This document shows, piece by piece, positions 44,111 through 54,000 of a stretch of 64,000 nucleotides of DNA. The DNA comes from Pseudomonadota bacterium (GTDB taxonomy: Bacteria > Pseudomonadota > Gammaproteobacteria > Steroidobacterales > Steroidobacteraceae). Under the pieces are notes generated by a model, which saw only the letters and a list, made by a program, of their open reading frames with translations, did not search any database and was not told the origin of the DNA. The position numbers and the translations under genes are program-made. The stretch covers positions 1-64,000 of the forward strand of contig JAKBWB010000017.1 of assembly GCA_021843755.1 (NCBI GenBank), read 5' to 3'. Each line of letters opens with the position of its first letter. The first letter of the stretch is position 1.

Positions 44111-45100
44111 GTGGTGCGCGCCACCGTGATCGGCGCCGGTGTCGCCGGACTCGCCTGCGCCCTGGAGCTCGCCGAGCGGGGTGCGCGCGTGGAAGTGCTC
44201 GAGCGCAGCGCCCAGCTCGGCGCAGACTCATGTTCCTGGTTCGCCGGCGGCATGCTGGCACCGTGGTGCGAGCGCGTCCACGCCCCACCGCTCATCGTAG
44301 CGCTCGGGGATGAGGGCTTCGCGTGGTGGGGTGAGAAGTACCCTGCCATGGTGCGACGTGGAACTCTGGTTCTGGCGCATGGGCGTGACGGTGCGGAGCT
44401 GAACCAATTTGCCCGTCGCACCGAGCATTACGAGTGGCTGGATGCCGAGGGGATTGCCGCGCTCGAACCTGATCTTGCCGGGCGTTTCGAGCGTGGTCTG
44501 TACTTCAAAGGCGAGGCGCACATCGATCCGCGAGCGGCACTCGTGGCGCTCGCCGAACGGCTGCGCACGCTCGGCGGCACCATCCGTTTCGCCACCGCAG
44601 CGGATTCCGCCGCCGCACAAGATGGCCAGTGTGTGCTCGACTGCACCGGGCTTGCGGCCCGAAACGTGCTCACGGATCTGCGCGGGGTCAAGGGCGAGAT
44701 GCTGCATGTGCGCGCACCGGATCTGACTTTGACTCGCCCGGTGCGCGTGCTGCATCCGCGCACACCGGTGTATGTGGTGCCGCGGGAGGCGGGACACTAC
44801 ATGATCGGCGCGACCATGATCGAGAGTGACCAGGCGAGCCGTATCACTGCCCGCTCGATGCTGGAGCTGCTTGGGGCGGCCTATGCGTTGCATCCTGCTT
44901 TTGGCGAGGGGGAGATCCTCGAGATCGGCACCGGCGTCCGACCCGCCTTCCCCGACAACCTGCCACGGCTCGTTCGGCGCGGCGGCACGCTCTACGTGAA
45001 CGGCCTGTTCCGTCATGGATTTCTGGCCGCTCCAGCCTTGGCGCGCCGTGCCGCGGCATACGTGCTCGAGGGGCGCGAGGCCCCCGAGGTGATGCAGTGA
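44111..45100 (+). CDS. thiO: ThiO, glycine oxidase
   Basis: FAD-dependent oxidase making dehydroglycine for the thiazole ring, 329 residues. FAD dinucleotide fold at the N-terminus (VIGAGVAGLACALELAERGA), WFAGGMLAPWCE, and the C-terminal GTGVRPAFPDNLPRLVRRGG-like segment. The start is GTG 44111, directly after the thiC TGA (second GTG 44114 equally possible). In strict aerobes ThiO replaces ThiH. Overlaps thiS. Confidence 0.93.
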   Translation: MVRATVIGAGVAGLACALELAERGARVEVLERSAQLGADSCSWFAGGMLAPWCERVHAPPLIVALGDEGFAWWGEKYPAMVRRGTLVLAHGRDGAELNQFARRTEHYEWLDAEGIAALEPDLAGRFERGLYFKGEAHIDPRAALVALAERLRTLGGTIRFATAADSAAAQDGQCVLDCTGLAARNVLTDLRGVKGEMLHVRAPDLTLTRPVRVLHPRTPVYVVPREAGHYMIGATMIESDQASRITARSMLELLGAAYALHPAFGEGEILEIGTGVRPAFPDNLPRLVRRGGTLYVNGLFRHGFLAAPALARRAAAYVLEGREAPEVMQ

Positions 45101-45294
45101 AAGTTCAGGTCAACGGCGAGTGGCGCGAGCTGCGCGCCGCCGACCTCGCCGCTGCGCTGAGCGAGCTCGGCTTCGAGCACGCCGTTATCGCAACGGCGGT
45201 CAACGATGAGTTCGTGCCGGTCGGAGGCCGAGCCACACTCGCCCTGAGTGAGGGCGACCGGATCGAAGTGCTGGCGCCGATGCAGGGAGGTTGA
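45097..45294 (+). CDS. thiS: ThiS, sulfur carrier protein
   Basis: 65-residue ubiquitin-like protein. It starts VQVNGEWREL and ends in the diagnostic Gly-Gly (APMQGG), which ThiF adenylates before conversion to a thiocarboxylate. GTG 45097 overlaps the thiO stop (GTGA). thiG follows with no gap. Confidence 0.95.
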   Translation: MKVQVNGEWRELRAADLAAALSELGFEHAVIATAVNDEFVPVGGRATLALSEGDRIEVLAPMQGG

Positions 45295-46068
45295 ATGCTC
45301 GCGCTATACGATGTGCCACTGGGCTCGCGTCTGCTGCTTGGGACGGCACGCTATCCGTCTCCGGCCGTCCTCGCCGAGGCGGTCAAGGCGAGCGCAACCG
45401 AGGTGGTCACCGTGTCCCTGCGGCGCGAGTCTGCGGGCGATCGGGCCGGCCAGGGGTTCTGGTCGATCGTGCGGGAGCTCGGGGTGCGGGTGTTACCCAA
45501 CACCGCGGGTTGCCATTCGGTCAAAGAGGCGGTGACGACCGCGCACATGGCTCGCGAGGTGTTCGGCAGCACCTGGCTGAAGCTCGAAGTGATCGGCGAT
45601 GGGGACACCCTGCAGCCGGATGTGTTCGCGCTGGTCGAGGCGGCCCGCGTCCTGTGCGCGGAGGGTTTCGAGGTGTTTCCCTATACCACCGAGGATCCGA
45701 CCGTCGCCGAGCGGCTGTGTGCGGCGGGCTGCCGGGTGCTGATGCCCTGGGGCTCGCCCATCGGCTCCGGGCGCGGCCTGAATAACCTGTTCGGCCTTAA
45801 GGCGTTGCGAGCGCGCTTCCCGGAGGTGCCGCTGGTCATCGATGCGGGGATCGGTGTGCCCTCGCACGCGGCCCAGGCTCTCGAGCTCGGTTTCGATGCC
45901 GTGCTGATCAATACGGCGATCTCGCAGGCGGCCGACCCGGTGCGCATGGCGCGCGCGTTCGCGCAGGCGGTCGCCGCCGGACGGCAGGCACATCAGGCCG
46001 GACCGATGGAACCGCGCGAGATGGCGGTGCCCTCGACACCGATCGTGGGCACGGCTCTGCTGCGTTGA
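45295..46068 (+). CDS. thiG: ThiG, thiazole synthase
   Basis: 257 residues, TIM barrel. The Schiff-base lysine lies in WLKLEVIGD; phosphate binding in [35 protein letters not shown] follows. It joins DXP, the ThiS thiocarboxylate and dehydroglycine. It starts right after thiS; the stop overlaps thiE (TGATG). Confidence 0.96.
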   Translation: MLALYDVPLGSRLLLGTARYPSPAVLAEAVKASATEVVTVSLRRESAGDRAGQGFWSIVRELGVRVLPNTAGCHSVKEAVTTAHMAREVFGSTWLKLEVIGDGDTLQPDVFALVEAARVLCAEGFEVFPYTTEDPTVAERLCAAGCRVLMPWGSPIGSGRGLNNLFGLKALRARFPEVPLVIDAGIGVPSHAAQALELGFDAVLINTAISQAADPVRMARAFAQAVAAGRQAHQAGPMEPREMAVPSTPIVGTALLR

Positions 46069-46664
46069 TGCTGGGGCGGGTCTACCCCATCGTCGAGAGC
46101 GCCGAGTGGGTCGGCCGATTGCTGCCCTGCGGTGTACGCCTGATACAGCTGCGGATCAAGGATCGACCGGAGGCGCTGCGCGCAGAGATTCGTGCGGCCC
46201 GCGCGCAGTGCGTACACGCCGGCGCGCAACTGGTGGTCAACGATCACTGGCAGCTCGCGCTCGAGGAGGGGTGCGATTTCGTTCATCTGGGTCAGAGCGA
46301 TCTGGATACGGCCGACATCCCGGCGCTGCGCCGTGCCGCGGTGCGTCTCGGGATCAGCACGCATGACGAGCGGGAACTCGAGCGGGCGATGGCGCTTGAG
46401 CCCGACTACCTCGCACTCGGGCCAATTTATCCGACGCTGCTGAAGGCCATGCCATTCCCACCGCAGGGATTGGCTCGCATCAGGACATGGAAACGGCGCA
46501 TCGGTGCGCGGCCGCTGGTGGCCATCGGTGGATTGACACTCGAGCGTCTGCCCGGCGTGCTCGCGGCCGGCGCGGATTCAGCGGCGGTGGTGACGGACAT
46601 TGTCCGCAATCCCGATCCCGAGGCGCGCATGCGCGCCTGGGTGCGCGTGGGGCAGGCGGCATGA
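46068..46664 (+). CDS. thiE: ThiE, thiamine-phosphate synthase
   Basis: 198 residues, TIM barrel that couples HMP-PP and thiazole phosphate. Visible: IQLRIKDRPEALRAEI, VNDHWQLALEEGCDFVHLGQ, LGPIYPTLLKAMPF and AIGGLTLERLPGVLAAGADS. ATG 46068 is chosen over TTG 46065 because it overlaps the thiG stop. ATGA overlap with thiF. Confidence 0.94.
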   Translation: MLGRVYPIVESAEWVGRLLPCGVRLIQLRIKDRPEALRAEIRAARAQCVHAGAQLVVNDHWQLALEEGCDFVHLGQSDLDTADIPALRRAAVRLGISTHDERELERAMALEPDYLALGPIYPTLLKAMPFPPQGLARIRTWKRRIGARPLVAIGGLTLERLPGVLAAGADSAAVVTDIVRNPDPEARMRAWVRVGQAA

Positions 46665-47629
46665 GTGATCGCTATGTCCGCCAGACTGTTCTGCCTGAGA
46701 TCGGCCTTCAGGGGCAGGCGCGATTGCGCGCGGCGGCCGTACTGGTCGTCGGGGCCGGAGGCCTGGGTTGTGCGGTGCTGCAGTATCTGTGTGCCGCGGG
46801 TGTCGGCCGGCTGCGGGTGGTGGATCCGGATCGGGTGGATGTGACCAACTTGCATCGCCAGCCGATCTATCAGATGAGCGATCTCGGGGCGCCCAAGGCC
46901 GCCGCGGCGGCCGAACGCCTGATTGCGCTCAACCCGGACGTCGCGATCGAGGCTGCCATCGAGCGGCTGACCCCGCAGAATGCCGCACATTGGTGCGGAT
47001 GCGCCGATATCGTGGTCGATGCGGGCGACAGCCTCGCGCTGACGTACATTCTGAGCGATGAGTGTCGCCGACTCGGCAAGGCGCTGGTCAGCGCCTCGGT
47101 ACTGGGCCTGTCCGGCTATGCCGGGGTGTTCTGCGGCGGCGGCCCGAGCTATCGCGCAGTGTTTCCCGAGATGCCGCGGCGAGCCGGCTCGTGCGCGCAG
47201 ACCGGTGTGCTCGGCAGCGCGGTGGGCGTGCTCGGCACGCTGCAGGCTCATCTGACGCTCGCGCAGGTATTGGGGCTCGATCCGCCCGTGCTCAGCCGGC
47301 TGGTGACCGTGGACCTCGCCAGGCTGCGATTCGGGGGTTTCTCCTTCTCACGGGTCGCGGAGCCGCCTGAGCCGCTGCTGCGCTTCATCGCCCCGAGCGA
47401 GGTGCGACCGGAGGATGTCGTTGTGGACTTGCGCAGCTGCAGCGAGGCGCCCGTTTCCCCGTTTCCCGGCGCCCTGCGGCTCGCCGTCGAACAGATGGCC
47501 GGTCAGGCGCTGCCGAGCGGGGTGCGCATCGTGTTGTGTTGCCGTTCGGGCATTCGGGCCTGGCGGGCCGCGCGGTTGCTGCTGGAGCGAGAGGCGCGCG
47601 ACGTTGCGCTGATCGCGCTTGGGGAGTGA
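46661..47629 (+). CDS. thiF: ThiF/MoeB-type adenylyltransferase with rhodanese-like C-terminus
   Basis: 322 residues. The E1-like domain has VLVVGAGGLGCAVLQYLCAAG (ATP loop), VDVTNLHRQPIY and SCAQTGVLGSAVGVLG with the putative catalytic Cys. The paired zinc CxxC motifs of E. coli ThiF/MoeB are not evident. The C-terminal 90 residues look like a degenerate rhodanese (VVDLRSCSEAPVSPFPGALR, VLCCRSGIRAWRAARLL) with Cys-Cys at the active-site loop, possibly replacing ThiI for sulfur delivery (inference). Overlaps thiD. Confidence 0.88.
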   Translation: MSDRYVRQTVLPEIGLQGQARLRAAAVLVVGAGGLGCAVLQYLCAAGVGRLRVVDPDRVDVTNLHRQPIYQMSDLGAPKAAAAAERLIALNPDVAIEAAIERLTPQNAAHWCGCADIVVDAGDSLALTYILSDECRRLGKALVSASVLGLSGYAGVFCGGGPSYRAVFPEMPRRAGSCAQTGVLGSAVGVLGTLQAHLTLAQVLGLDPPVLSRLVTVDLARLRFGGFSFSRVAEPPEPLLRFIAPSEVRPEDVVVDLRSCSEAPVSPFPGALRLAVEQMAGQALPSGVRIVLCCRSGIRAWRAARLLLEREARDVALIALGE

Positions 47630-47631
47630 CG

Positions 47632-48417
47632 GTGCCGCGGCCGATCGTGCTGGTGATCGCCGGGACGGACAGCAGCGGCGGAGCGGGGCTTTTGCGCGAT
47701 GCGCGCACGCTCGAGCGGATGGGCGTGGATGTTGCGTGCGCGGTCACGTCCGTGACGGCGCAAACCGACGCTGGCGTGCTCAGCGTGCACCCGGTACCGC
47801 CGGCGCAAGTGCGTGCACAGATGGTCGCGGCATTGAGTGCGCGGGCCATCGGCGCCGTCAAGATCGGAATGTTGGGCACGCAGGCCACCATCGAGGCGGT
47901 GGCCGAAGTGCTCGAGGAACGTCGTGGGAGCGCGCCCGTGGTACTCGACCCGCTGCTGTACGCCTCCTCGGGTGCGGCGCTGCTCGAGGTGGCCGGTCTG
48001 GCTGCGCTGCGCGCGCGGCTCTTTCCGCTCGCGACGCTCCTCACGCCCAACCTTCCCGAAGCCGCCTATCTGGCCCGCGGTGGCACCTTCGGAAGCGCGG
48101 TGTCGAGTCCGCGGGAAGCTCGCCTCGATTGGGCAAATGCGCTGCTCGCCGAGGGCCCGCGGGCGATACTGCTGAAGGGCGGGCATGACGAGGGACCCGA
48201 AACGAACGACGTGCTGGTGCGTCCCGGGCTCGCGCCGTTGTGGCTCACCGCCGTGCGACTCGATGTCCGCATGCGTGGCACCGGCTGCGCGCTGGCATCA
48301 GCAATCGCGGGGGCACTGGCCTCAGGGGCGGATCTGGTCCAGGCGTGCCGGCGGGGGCGTGCGCACGTGCGCGAGCTGCTCGGGCAGGCTCGGGCGGATG
48401 CCCCGGATTCCTTATGA
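47632..48417 (+). CDS. thiD: ThiD, hydroxymethylpyrimidine (phosphate) kinase
   Basis: 261 residues, ribokinase fold. VIAGTDSSGGAGLLRDARTL, then CAVTSVTAQTDAGV, PNLPEAAYLARGG and MRGTGCALASAIAGALA (anion hole and catalytic region). GTG 47632 has GGGGAG at ideal spacing; GTG 47626, overlapping the thiF stop, is an alternative. Last gene of the thi operon. The active-site Cys common in bifunctional ThiD proteins appears as GTGCA. Confidence 0.92.
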   Translation: MPRPIVLVIAGTDSSGGAGLLRDARTLERMGVDVACAVTSVTAQTDAGVLSVHPVPPAQVRAQMVAALSARAIGAVKIGMLGTQATIEAVAEVLEERRGSAPVVLDPLLYASSGAALLEVAGLAALRARLFPLATLLTPNLPEAAYLARGGTFGSAVSSPREARLDWANALLAEGPRAILLKGGHDEGPETNDVLVRPGLAPLWLTAVRLDVRMRGTGCALASAIAGALASGADLVQACRRGRAHVRELLGQARADAPDSL

Positions 48418-48508
48418 CCGCGCACATGCCGTACGGTGAACGCCCCAAGACCCTGTTCCGATAAGGACAATCACCCGCCACGTCTCCGGCGATCCAGCGA
48501 CCCGCGTT

Positions 48509-49756
48509 TCAGGTATCGTCGGCGACGCTTATCCAGCGCCGCGCCAGGGGCTCGACGGTGGTGGCCTGTACCAAGATGCTGAAGATCGCCACCACGTAGG
48601 TGGCGGTGACGATCAGCTCGCGGGCAGGCCCCTGGGGTAACGACAGCGCGAGTGCGATGGAGAGCACGCCGCGCAGCCCCGCCCAGGTCATCAATTTCAC
48701 GAAATGAGGCTCGAAGCGCTGGAAGCGCCGCAGGAGCGCGGTGGGCAGCGCGACGCTCACGTAGCGTGCCGCCAGTACCAAGGGCAGGGCCAGAGCGGCC
48801 GGGAGCAGGTACTCGCGCACTGCGCCCGCGAGCGCCGTGAGCTGCAGTCCGACGAGCCCGAAGAGCAACAGATTGAGCAGATCGTCGGCAAGCTGCCAGA
48901 ACTGATACAGGCGCTCACGCACCGGCGCCGGGGTCGCGAAGCGGCGGCTGTCCGCACCGACCACCAGGCCCATGACGACGATGGCGATCGGTGCGGATAT
49001 CCCCAGGCCCGCCGCGGCGTCGTAACCGGCGGTGGCGAGCGCCAGGGTAATCAGGATCTCCACCGACGGGCTGTCGACGCTGCGCAGCAATGTCACGGCC
49101 GCAAAGCCCACCAGGACACCGAAGGCCAGACCTCCGAACACTTCACGCGCGAACAGCGTCGCAATGTGCGCGGTGGAAGGCAGCTGTGCACCCGTTACGC
49201 CGAGCAGCGCGACGAACAGCGCCACGCCCGTGCCGTCGTTGAACAGCGCCTCACCGGTAATTTTGGTGAGCAGCGACAGTGGGACACGCGCCTTGCGCAG
49301 CAGGCCGAGCGCCGCGATCGGATCGGTGGGGGAGATCAGCGCGCCGAACAATAGACTCTCGCGCAGCGTGATGGGTAGGCCGAGTGCGCGCGTGAGGTAG
49401 AAAAACGCCCAGCCGATCACGGCCGTCGAGATGGCGACCCCTGCGGTGGCGAGCACCAGCACCACCCAGCGCGCTCGGCGCAGCGCATGCAGGTCGACGT
49501 GCAGGCTTCCGGCGAACAGGAGCAGTCCGAGCAGGCCGTGGAACACCAGTTCCGGGAAATTCACGCCGTGTGCCACCTGCTCGCCCCAGGCGGACACCCG
49601 CGGTACGAACTGGCCGACGATTACGGTGACAATCGACAGCAGCATCGCCACCACCGTGATGCCGATCGAGTCCGGCAGGCGCACCAGCTTGTGATTGGCA
49701 TAGGCGCTCAAGGCCACCACGGCGATGACCGCCGAAATCAGCGTAAAGACGGGCAT
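48509..49756 (-). CDS. Na+/H+ antiporter, CPA1 family
   Basis: 415 residues, about 12 membrane helices. CPA1 motifs: LLGLLLFAGSLHVDL, ISPTDPIAALGLLRKARVP (Asp of the ion site), TGEALFNDGTGVALF (Asn-Asp pair) and WAGLRGVLSIALALSLP. No long cytoplasmic C-terminal domain. It is convergent with the thi operon. The ion preference cannot be told from sequence. Confidence 0.92.
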   Translation of the reverse strand: MPVFTLISAVIAVVALSAYANHKLVRLPDSIGITVVAMLLSIVTVIVGQFVPRVSAWGEQVAHGVNFPELVFHGLLGLLLFAGSLHVDLHALRRARWVVLVLATAGVAISTAVIGWAFFYLTRALGLPITLRESLLFGALISPTDPIAALGLLRKARVPLSLLTKITGEALFNDGTGVALFVALLGVTGAQLPSTAHIATLFAREVFGGLAFGVLVGFAAVTLLRSVDSPSVEILITLALATAGYDAAAGLGISAPIAIVVMGLVVGADSRRFATPAPVRERLYQFWQLADDLLNLLLFGLVGLQLTALAGAVREYLLPAALALPLVLAARYVSVALPTALLRRFQRFEPHFVKLMTWAGLRGVLSIALALSLPQGPARELIVTATYVVAIFSILVQATTVEPLARRWISVADDT

Positions 49757-50042
49757 CGGGCGCGCGGGCTCCCAAGGCTGCTACGGCTCGGACGAGACAG
49801 GAGGGAATTATGGCATGTCTGGGCGCGGCTCGGCCGTCGGTCGGACGGTCAGAGGTGCCGCGCCGAAGCGCAAGAGGTCCGGTGTTCGTGGTCGAGGGTC
49901 AATCGCGCGGTTCGGCGTGCGCGGACCACCCGCCGTAGCCTCATTGGCGGCGCTGCGGGGTGCGGCGAGCGCGGCCGGCAGCCTGCCGTGCGCGCCAGAG
50001 CGCGGGGCGATTCGCCCCGCGCCGGTCAAAGCTGGGACGGCG

Positions 50043-50438
50043 TTAGAAGATGCTGCCGACCAGGTCGCTCGCGAGCCCGAAGCCCGCGCCCATGCCGAGT
50101 CCCGACATGATGCTGCCCAGGAAACCCCCGCTGCTGCCGGCATAGGACTGGGATGACCAGCCGCGCGTCTGGTAATTCGGCTGGGGCTGGGAATCGATGT
50201 GCGTCTCAAGGCCGTGAATATACTCCGCCATCTGCTGGATGAGCATCACGGCCGACTGATTCTGTTGCTGGATCGCGAGGGCGGTTTCGCGCAGATCGAG
50301 CAGCAGCTCGCGAGACAGCGCAGGGTCGCTCAGCTTGGCTTGCAGCTTGTCGGCCAGCGCCTTGACGCTCTGGGCGACTTGATCTGCCTGTTTCTGCAGC
50401 TGCACGGCCTGATTTTCGGCGGTCTGATAATCCATCAT
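50043..50438 (-). CDS. Unrecognised coiled-coil protein with Gly-rich tail
   Basis: 131 residues from ATG 50438 (a second ATG follows; CGGAG upstream). Residues 5-75 are a Gln-rich heptad-like helix (NQAVQLQKQADQVAQSVKAL, QQQNQSAVMLIQQMAEYIHG). The tail is Gly/Ser-rich and hydrophobic (GGFLGSIMSGLGMGAGFGLA), reminiscent of DUF2076-type proteins. No signal peptide. It may be a membrane-associated oligomer; the function is unknown. It stands alone upstream of pilE on the same strand's downstream side. Confidence 0.65.
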   Translation of the reverse strand: MMDYQTAENQAVQLQKQADQVAQSVKALADKLQAKLSDPALSRELLLDLRETALAIQQQNQSAVMLIQQMAEYIHGLETHIDSQPQPNYQTRGWSSQSYAGSSGGFLGSIMSGLGMGAGFGLASDLVGSIF

Positions 50439-50604
50439 GTGCTCCGGTGATTTTCGGGACTACAGGGCCGAGCGCCCGCGGGTTGGACCCCGGAGCCACC
50501 CGGTCGGTTCCGCGAATGATGGGGCCGCAGTCAAGACGGTTCAAGGCCCGTACGGCCTCAGCAGGGAACGGCAGCGCGGATCACGGCGGCTGGGCAGGGG
50601 GGAA

Positions 50605-51084
50605 TCACCAGCAGTCGGTCGTTACGCTCCCCGCGGCATTGTAGGAGGTCTCCACACCGGTGGAATCGACGGTGAAGATCTGGCAGTCCGTATCGGCCGT
50701 CTGGCTCCCGATCGCCGTCGCGGTGAGCAGGTAGGAGGGGACCGCGAGATTGGGATCCGGCACGGTCGCCTCGATCTGGTAATAGCCGCTGCCGATCGTG
50801 ACGGGCCAGGCCACCGGTGCCGCCGCGGTGCCGTAGCCGAGATCCGCCGGGTCGCTCGTGTAGGCATTGTTGGTCGCGTAGTAGCGCTCCTCCCGCTCGG
50901 CGAGCTCCAGCAGCGCGGTGCGCGCATCCGTGCGGCGCGACTCCTCGATCTGATGCTCGTAGATCGGCACGGCGATCATGGTGAGAATTGCCAGCACCAC
51001 CAGGGTAATCATCAGCTCGATCAAGGTGAAGCCGGCGGAGCGGCCTGCCGGGCGGGCGAGCGTCTTTCTATGCGTTCGTGTCAT
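50605..51084 (-). CDS. pilE: PilE-type type IV pilin (minor)
   Basis: 159 residues. Prepilin leader of 18 residues ending in Gly, then FTLIELMITLVVLAILTMIA with Glu at +5, so it is cleaved and N-methylated by PilD. It continues AVPIYEHQIEESRRTDARTA, typical of PilE minor pilins. Two C-terminal cysteines (TDCQIF, TTDCW) would close the D-loop. It lies 12 bp after pilY1 and ends the minor-pilin operon. Confidence 0.93.
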   Translation of the reverse strand: MTRTHRKTLARPAGRSAGFTLIELMITLVVLAILTMIAVPIYEHQIEESRRTDARTALLELAEREERYYATNNAYTSDPADLGYGTAAAPVAWPVTIGSGYYQIEATVPDPNLAVPSYLLTATAIGSQTADTDCQIFTVDSTGVETSYNAAGSVTTDCW

Positions 51085-51095
51085 GGCAGGTCACC

Positions 51096-54000
51096 CTAGC
51101 GCAATTCGATCCAGGTCTCGGGCATGCCGTTGATATCGTTGGCCTCGATGATCTGCTGCGAGCCGGCCGTTCCGTTGATCGTCTGGTAGACCAGATAGGT
51201 CTTGCCGACGCTGGCGCTGCCCGAGCTGCCCGTCCCGTTCGTGGTCACCACGGAGTCGGTACCGGTCGCCTCGGACGCGAACGCCACCGTGAACACGTTG
51301 CCGTTATTGAGCGTTGTCGAGGAATCATTGAAGAAGTTCGGGATCGGCCCGCCCGTCTGCGCGTCGATCGCGTATGTGTAGCCCGTATCGGTGCCGGGAT
51401 TGCAGTCGAGCGGCGAATTGATCGCCGGCAGCGTCGAGTTGAACACCACCGCGGTGCTCACGATCGTCGGATTGTAGATCAGCTGCTCGTCGGTGGTCTC
51501 GTTGTAACCGGTGCTGCTGCCCGGAAAATCAATGTACCAACCGAACTGATCGTTCCCGCCGCTGCACGCGAGCGTTCCGGCCCAGCAGATCGGCGCAGCC
51601 GTGCCCATCGTCCGGTCACCGTTGGCGCCGAGGCTGACGGTCTGCTGCACGAGATTGCCGGCCGTCAGCGTTGGATTCGAGCCGCTCGAGCTGATCAGCC
51701 CGGCGACGGTGGCGGGGCTGAGGCTCGCGAACTGGGTCAGGCCGTACGCGTTCCAGCCGTCCATGTTCCAGTCCCACACGCCGTAGAATGCCTGCGTGCC
51801 GCTGGCATAGCTCGTGGCGCTGGAGTTGGTGAGCGGGAATTTCTCGCCCGTGCCGAAGAACAGCATGAGCTGAGTCTCACTTGTCACCGCGTTCGTGACG
51901 AACGCCGGCTGCACCGCGGTGGTAATCGGCTGGCCTTTCGGCGTGCTGAAGATCGGGCCGGGTGTCACCGCCCAGTTCGACGGCGATTGGCTCGTCAGGT
52001 CGAAGCGCCATACGTGGCCGTTGACGTCGCCCGCATAAACATAGTCAACGATGTGGTCGCCGGTCATGTCGACGGGCGTGACGAACGCTATGCCGTCGCC
52101 GGTCCCTGCCTGTCCGGTCGACAGGTAGTAGGTGGTGATTGCGCCCGTGGTCGAATTGACGTCCATGATGTAGATGCCCGCATCGCCGCTTGCGCTGCCA
52201 AGTCCGTTGCCGAAGATTATGCCCCAGTTGCCGTCGTGCAGTCGGCGAATCACCGGGGTGCCGTAGGTGTCACCCAGATCGGTGCCGCAGTTCGACACGT
52301 TCGCGCACGTGAGGTTCGAGGCCATCCAGTCGCCGATCACGAGGTTGGACGCGTTGCTCTCGCTGAATTGCGAGGGATGCGTCACGTTCAGTGCGAAGAT
52401 CTCCGCGCCGCCCGGCCCGAGCCCGCTCACCAGCCACGTGTGCCAGCGGCCCGCATAGTACAGGTCGCCCACCCCTGGGGTGGCGTCGACATAGAAGTTA
52501 TGACCGTACTGCGGGTTCGAGTAATCGAGATTCGGATTGGTCGCGTTGTGGATGTCGTCGAGTACGCCCTGCGGCGTGTACGCCAGGACCTCCTCGCCGG
52601 TATTGGTGCTGCTGTCGTAGGTCGTGCCGGTCGAATTGTACGAGCCGGCGGCAAAGCCGTGCAGGAAGCCGTCGTTCGCGCCGACGTATACGACGTTCAG
52701 GCGCGTCGCTTCGTTGGCCTCGTACTGACTGTAGGTCTCGCCGGAATTCTCCGGCATGACGGTGTTCGGATAGAGATCGTCCTTCCAGGTGAGCGGTGTC
52801 TGGTAGGCGCTGAAGCTCATCTTCGAGGGCGGTCCGACCCACACCGGACTGGAATCCACGATGTCACCGAGCACGCTGACCCGATCGCGGAACAGTCCGC
52901 TGCCGGTCGAGGTGATCTCGTTGCTGCGATCGCCGCGCAGATATTCCAGCAGATCCTGTCCGAAGGTGGTGTTGTTCGTGGTTCCAGATGCCGTCTGCTC
53001 GACGTCGAGCGCATTCTGTTCCGGGGCGGTCAGGTCGGACCACTCGAAGGGAATGCCCGCCGAGCCGCTCCAGGTGAGCATCACGCGGCTGCTGGGGGAT
53101 TCGGCATCGATTGGGCCGGCCTGCCCGGTGGTGGGGCAGCTGCTGCCGCTCAGAACGCCGGTGAGGACGCACGAGGCGTCCCAGTTGGCGTACTGCGAGA
53201 TCACGAGATTCCCCGAGCTGTCCGTGGAGAGCTCATTGGCGGTGAGCCGTCCGGTCCAATTCGATGGATCGTAGTAACTGAGGTAGACCTGCGAGCCGTT
53301 TTGGACGCGGGAAGACTCCTGCTGATTCAGCGCCGAGGAACTCGCGGCCTGGGTCACGGGCTCGGCCCGGAAGCACAGCAGTTCGTGAATGTTCGTGTCG
53401 CCGCCCGTGGAGCCGGCGAATCCGAAGCGCAGCAGCGCGGGCAGGGGGCCGTTCGAGTCGGTGATGTTCTGGTTCTGCAGCACCCCGATCCACGAGCCGC
53501 CGTCGTAGCTGTACCACATGCTGAGCAGGCCGTTATCGGTGATCTTCACCCGATAGGTGATCGGCGTGGCATCCTGGCGCGAATAGCCGCCATTGGCGTA
53601 CTCGTCGCCGATCAGCACGGCATTCTTGCCGGAGGTGGGCAGAACCGCGTAGGCGTTTGGAATCGCGGAATAATCCATGACCGGGGTGCCGGTATTCTTC
53701 GGGTTGTCCGGATGGGAAAAATTCCATATATCCCCGGTCTCGCACGTCTGCTGCACCGCGTACTCTTGTTCGCTCGCCGATAAGGTGTCCGGATAGTCGG
53801 TCGGGTAGTTGGCCGTCAGCCACGGCCAGGCAATGTTGCCGGCGCCGCGCATGCCGATGCGATTGGGCTGGTAGCCGCCCCCGGTCGCGGTGTTGTCGCC
53901 GCTGGTGTACAGGCTGTTCTCCCCGAGCGTGTTCACCGTGCCGTTCAGGAAGTTGCCGAACTCATCGATGCCGAGGCCGAGATAAGCGCCGACGATGCCG

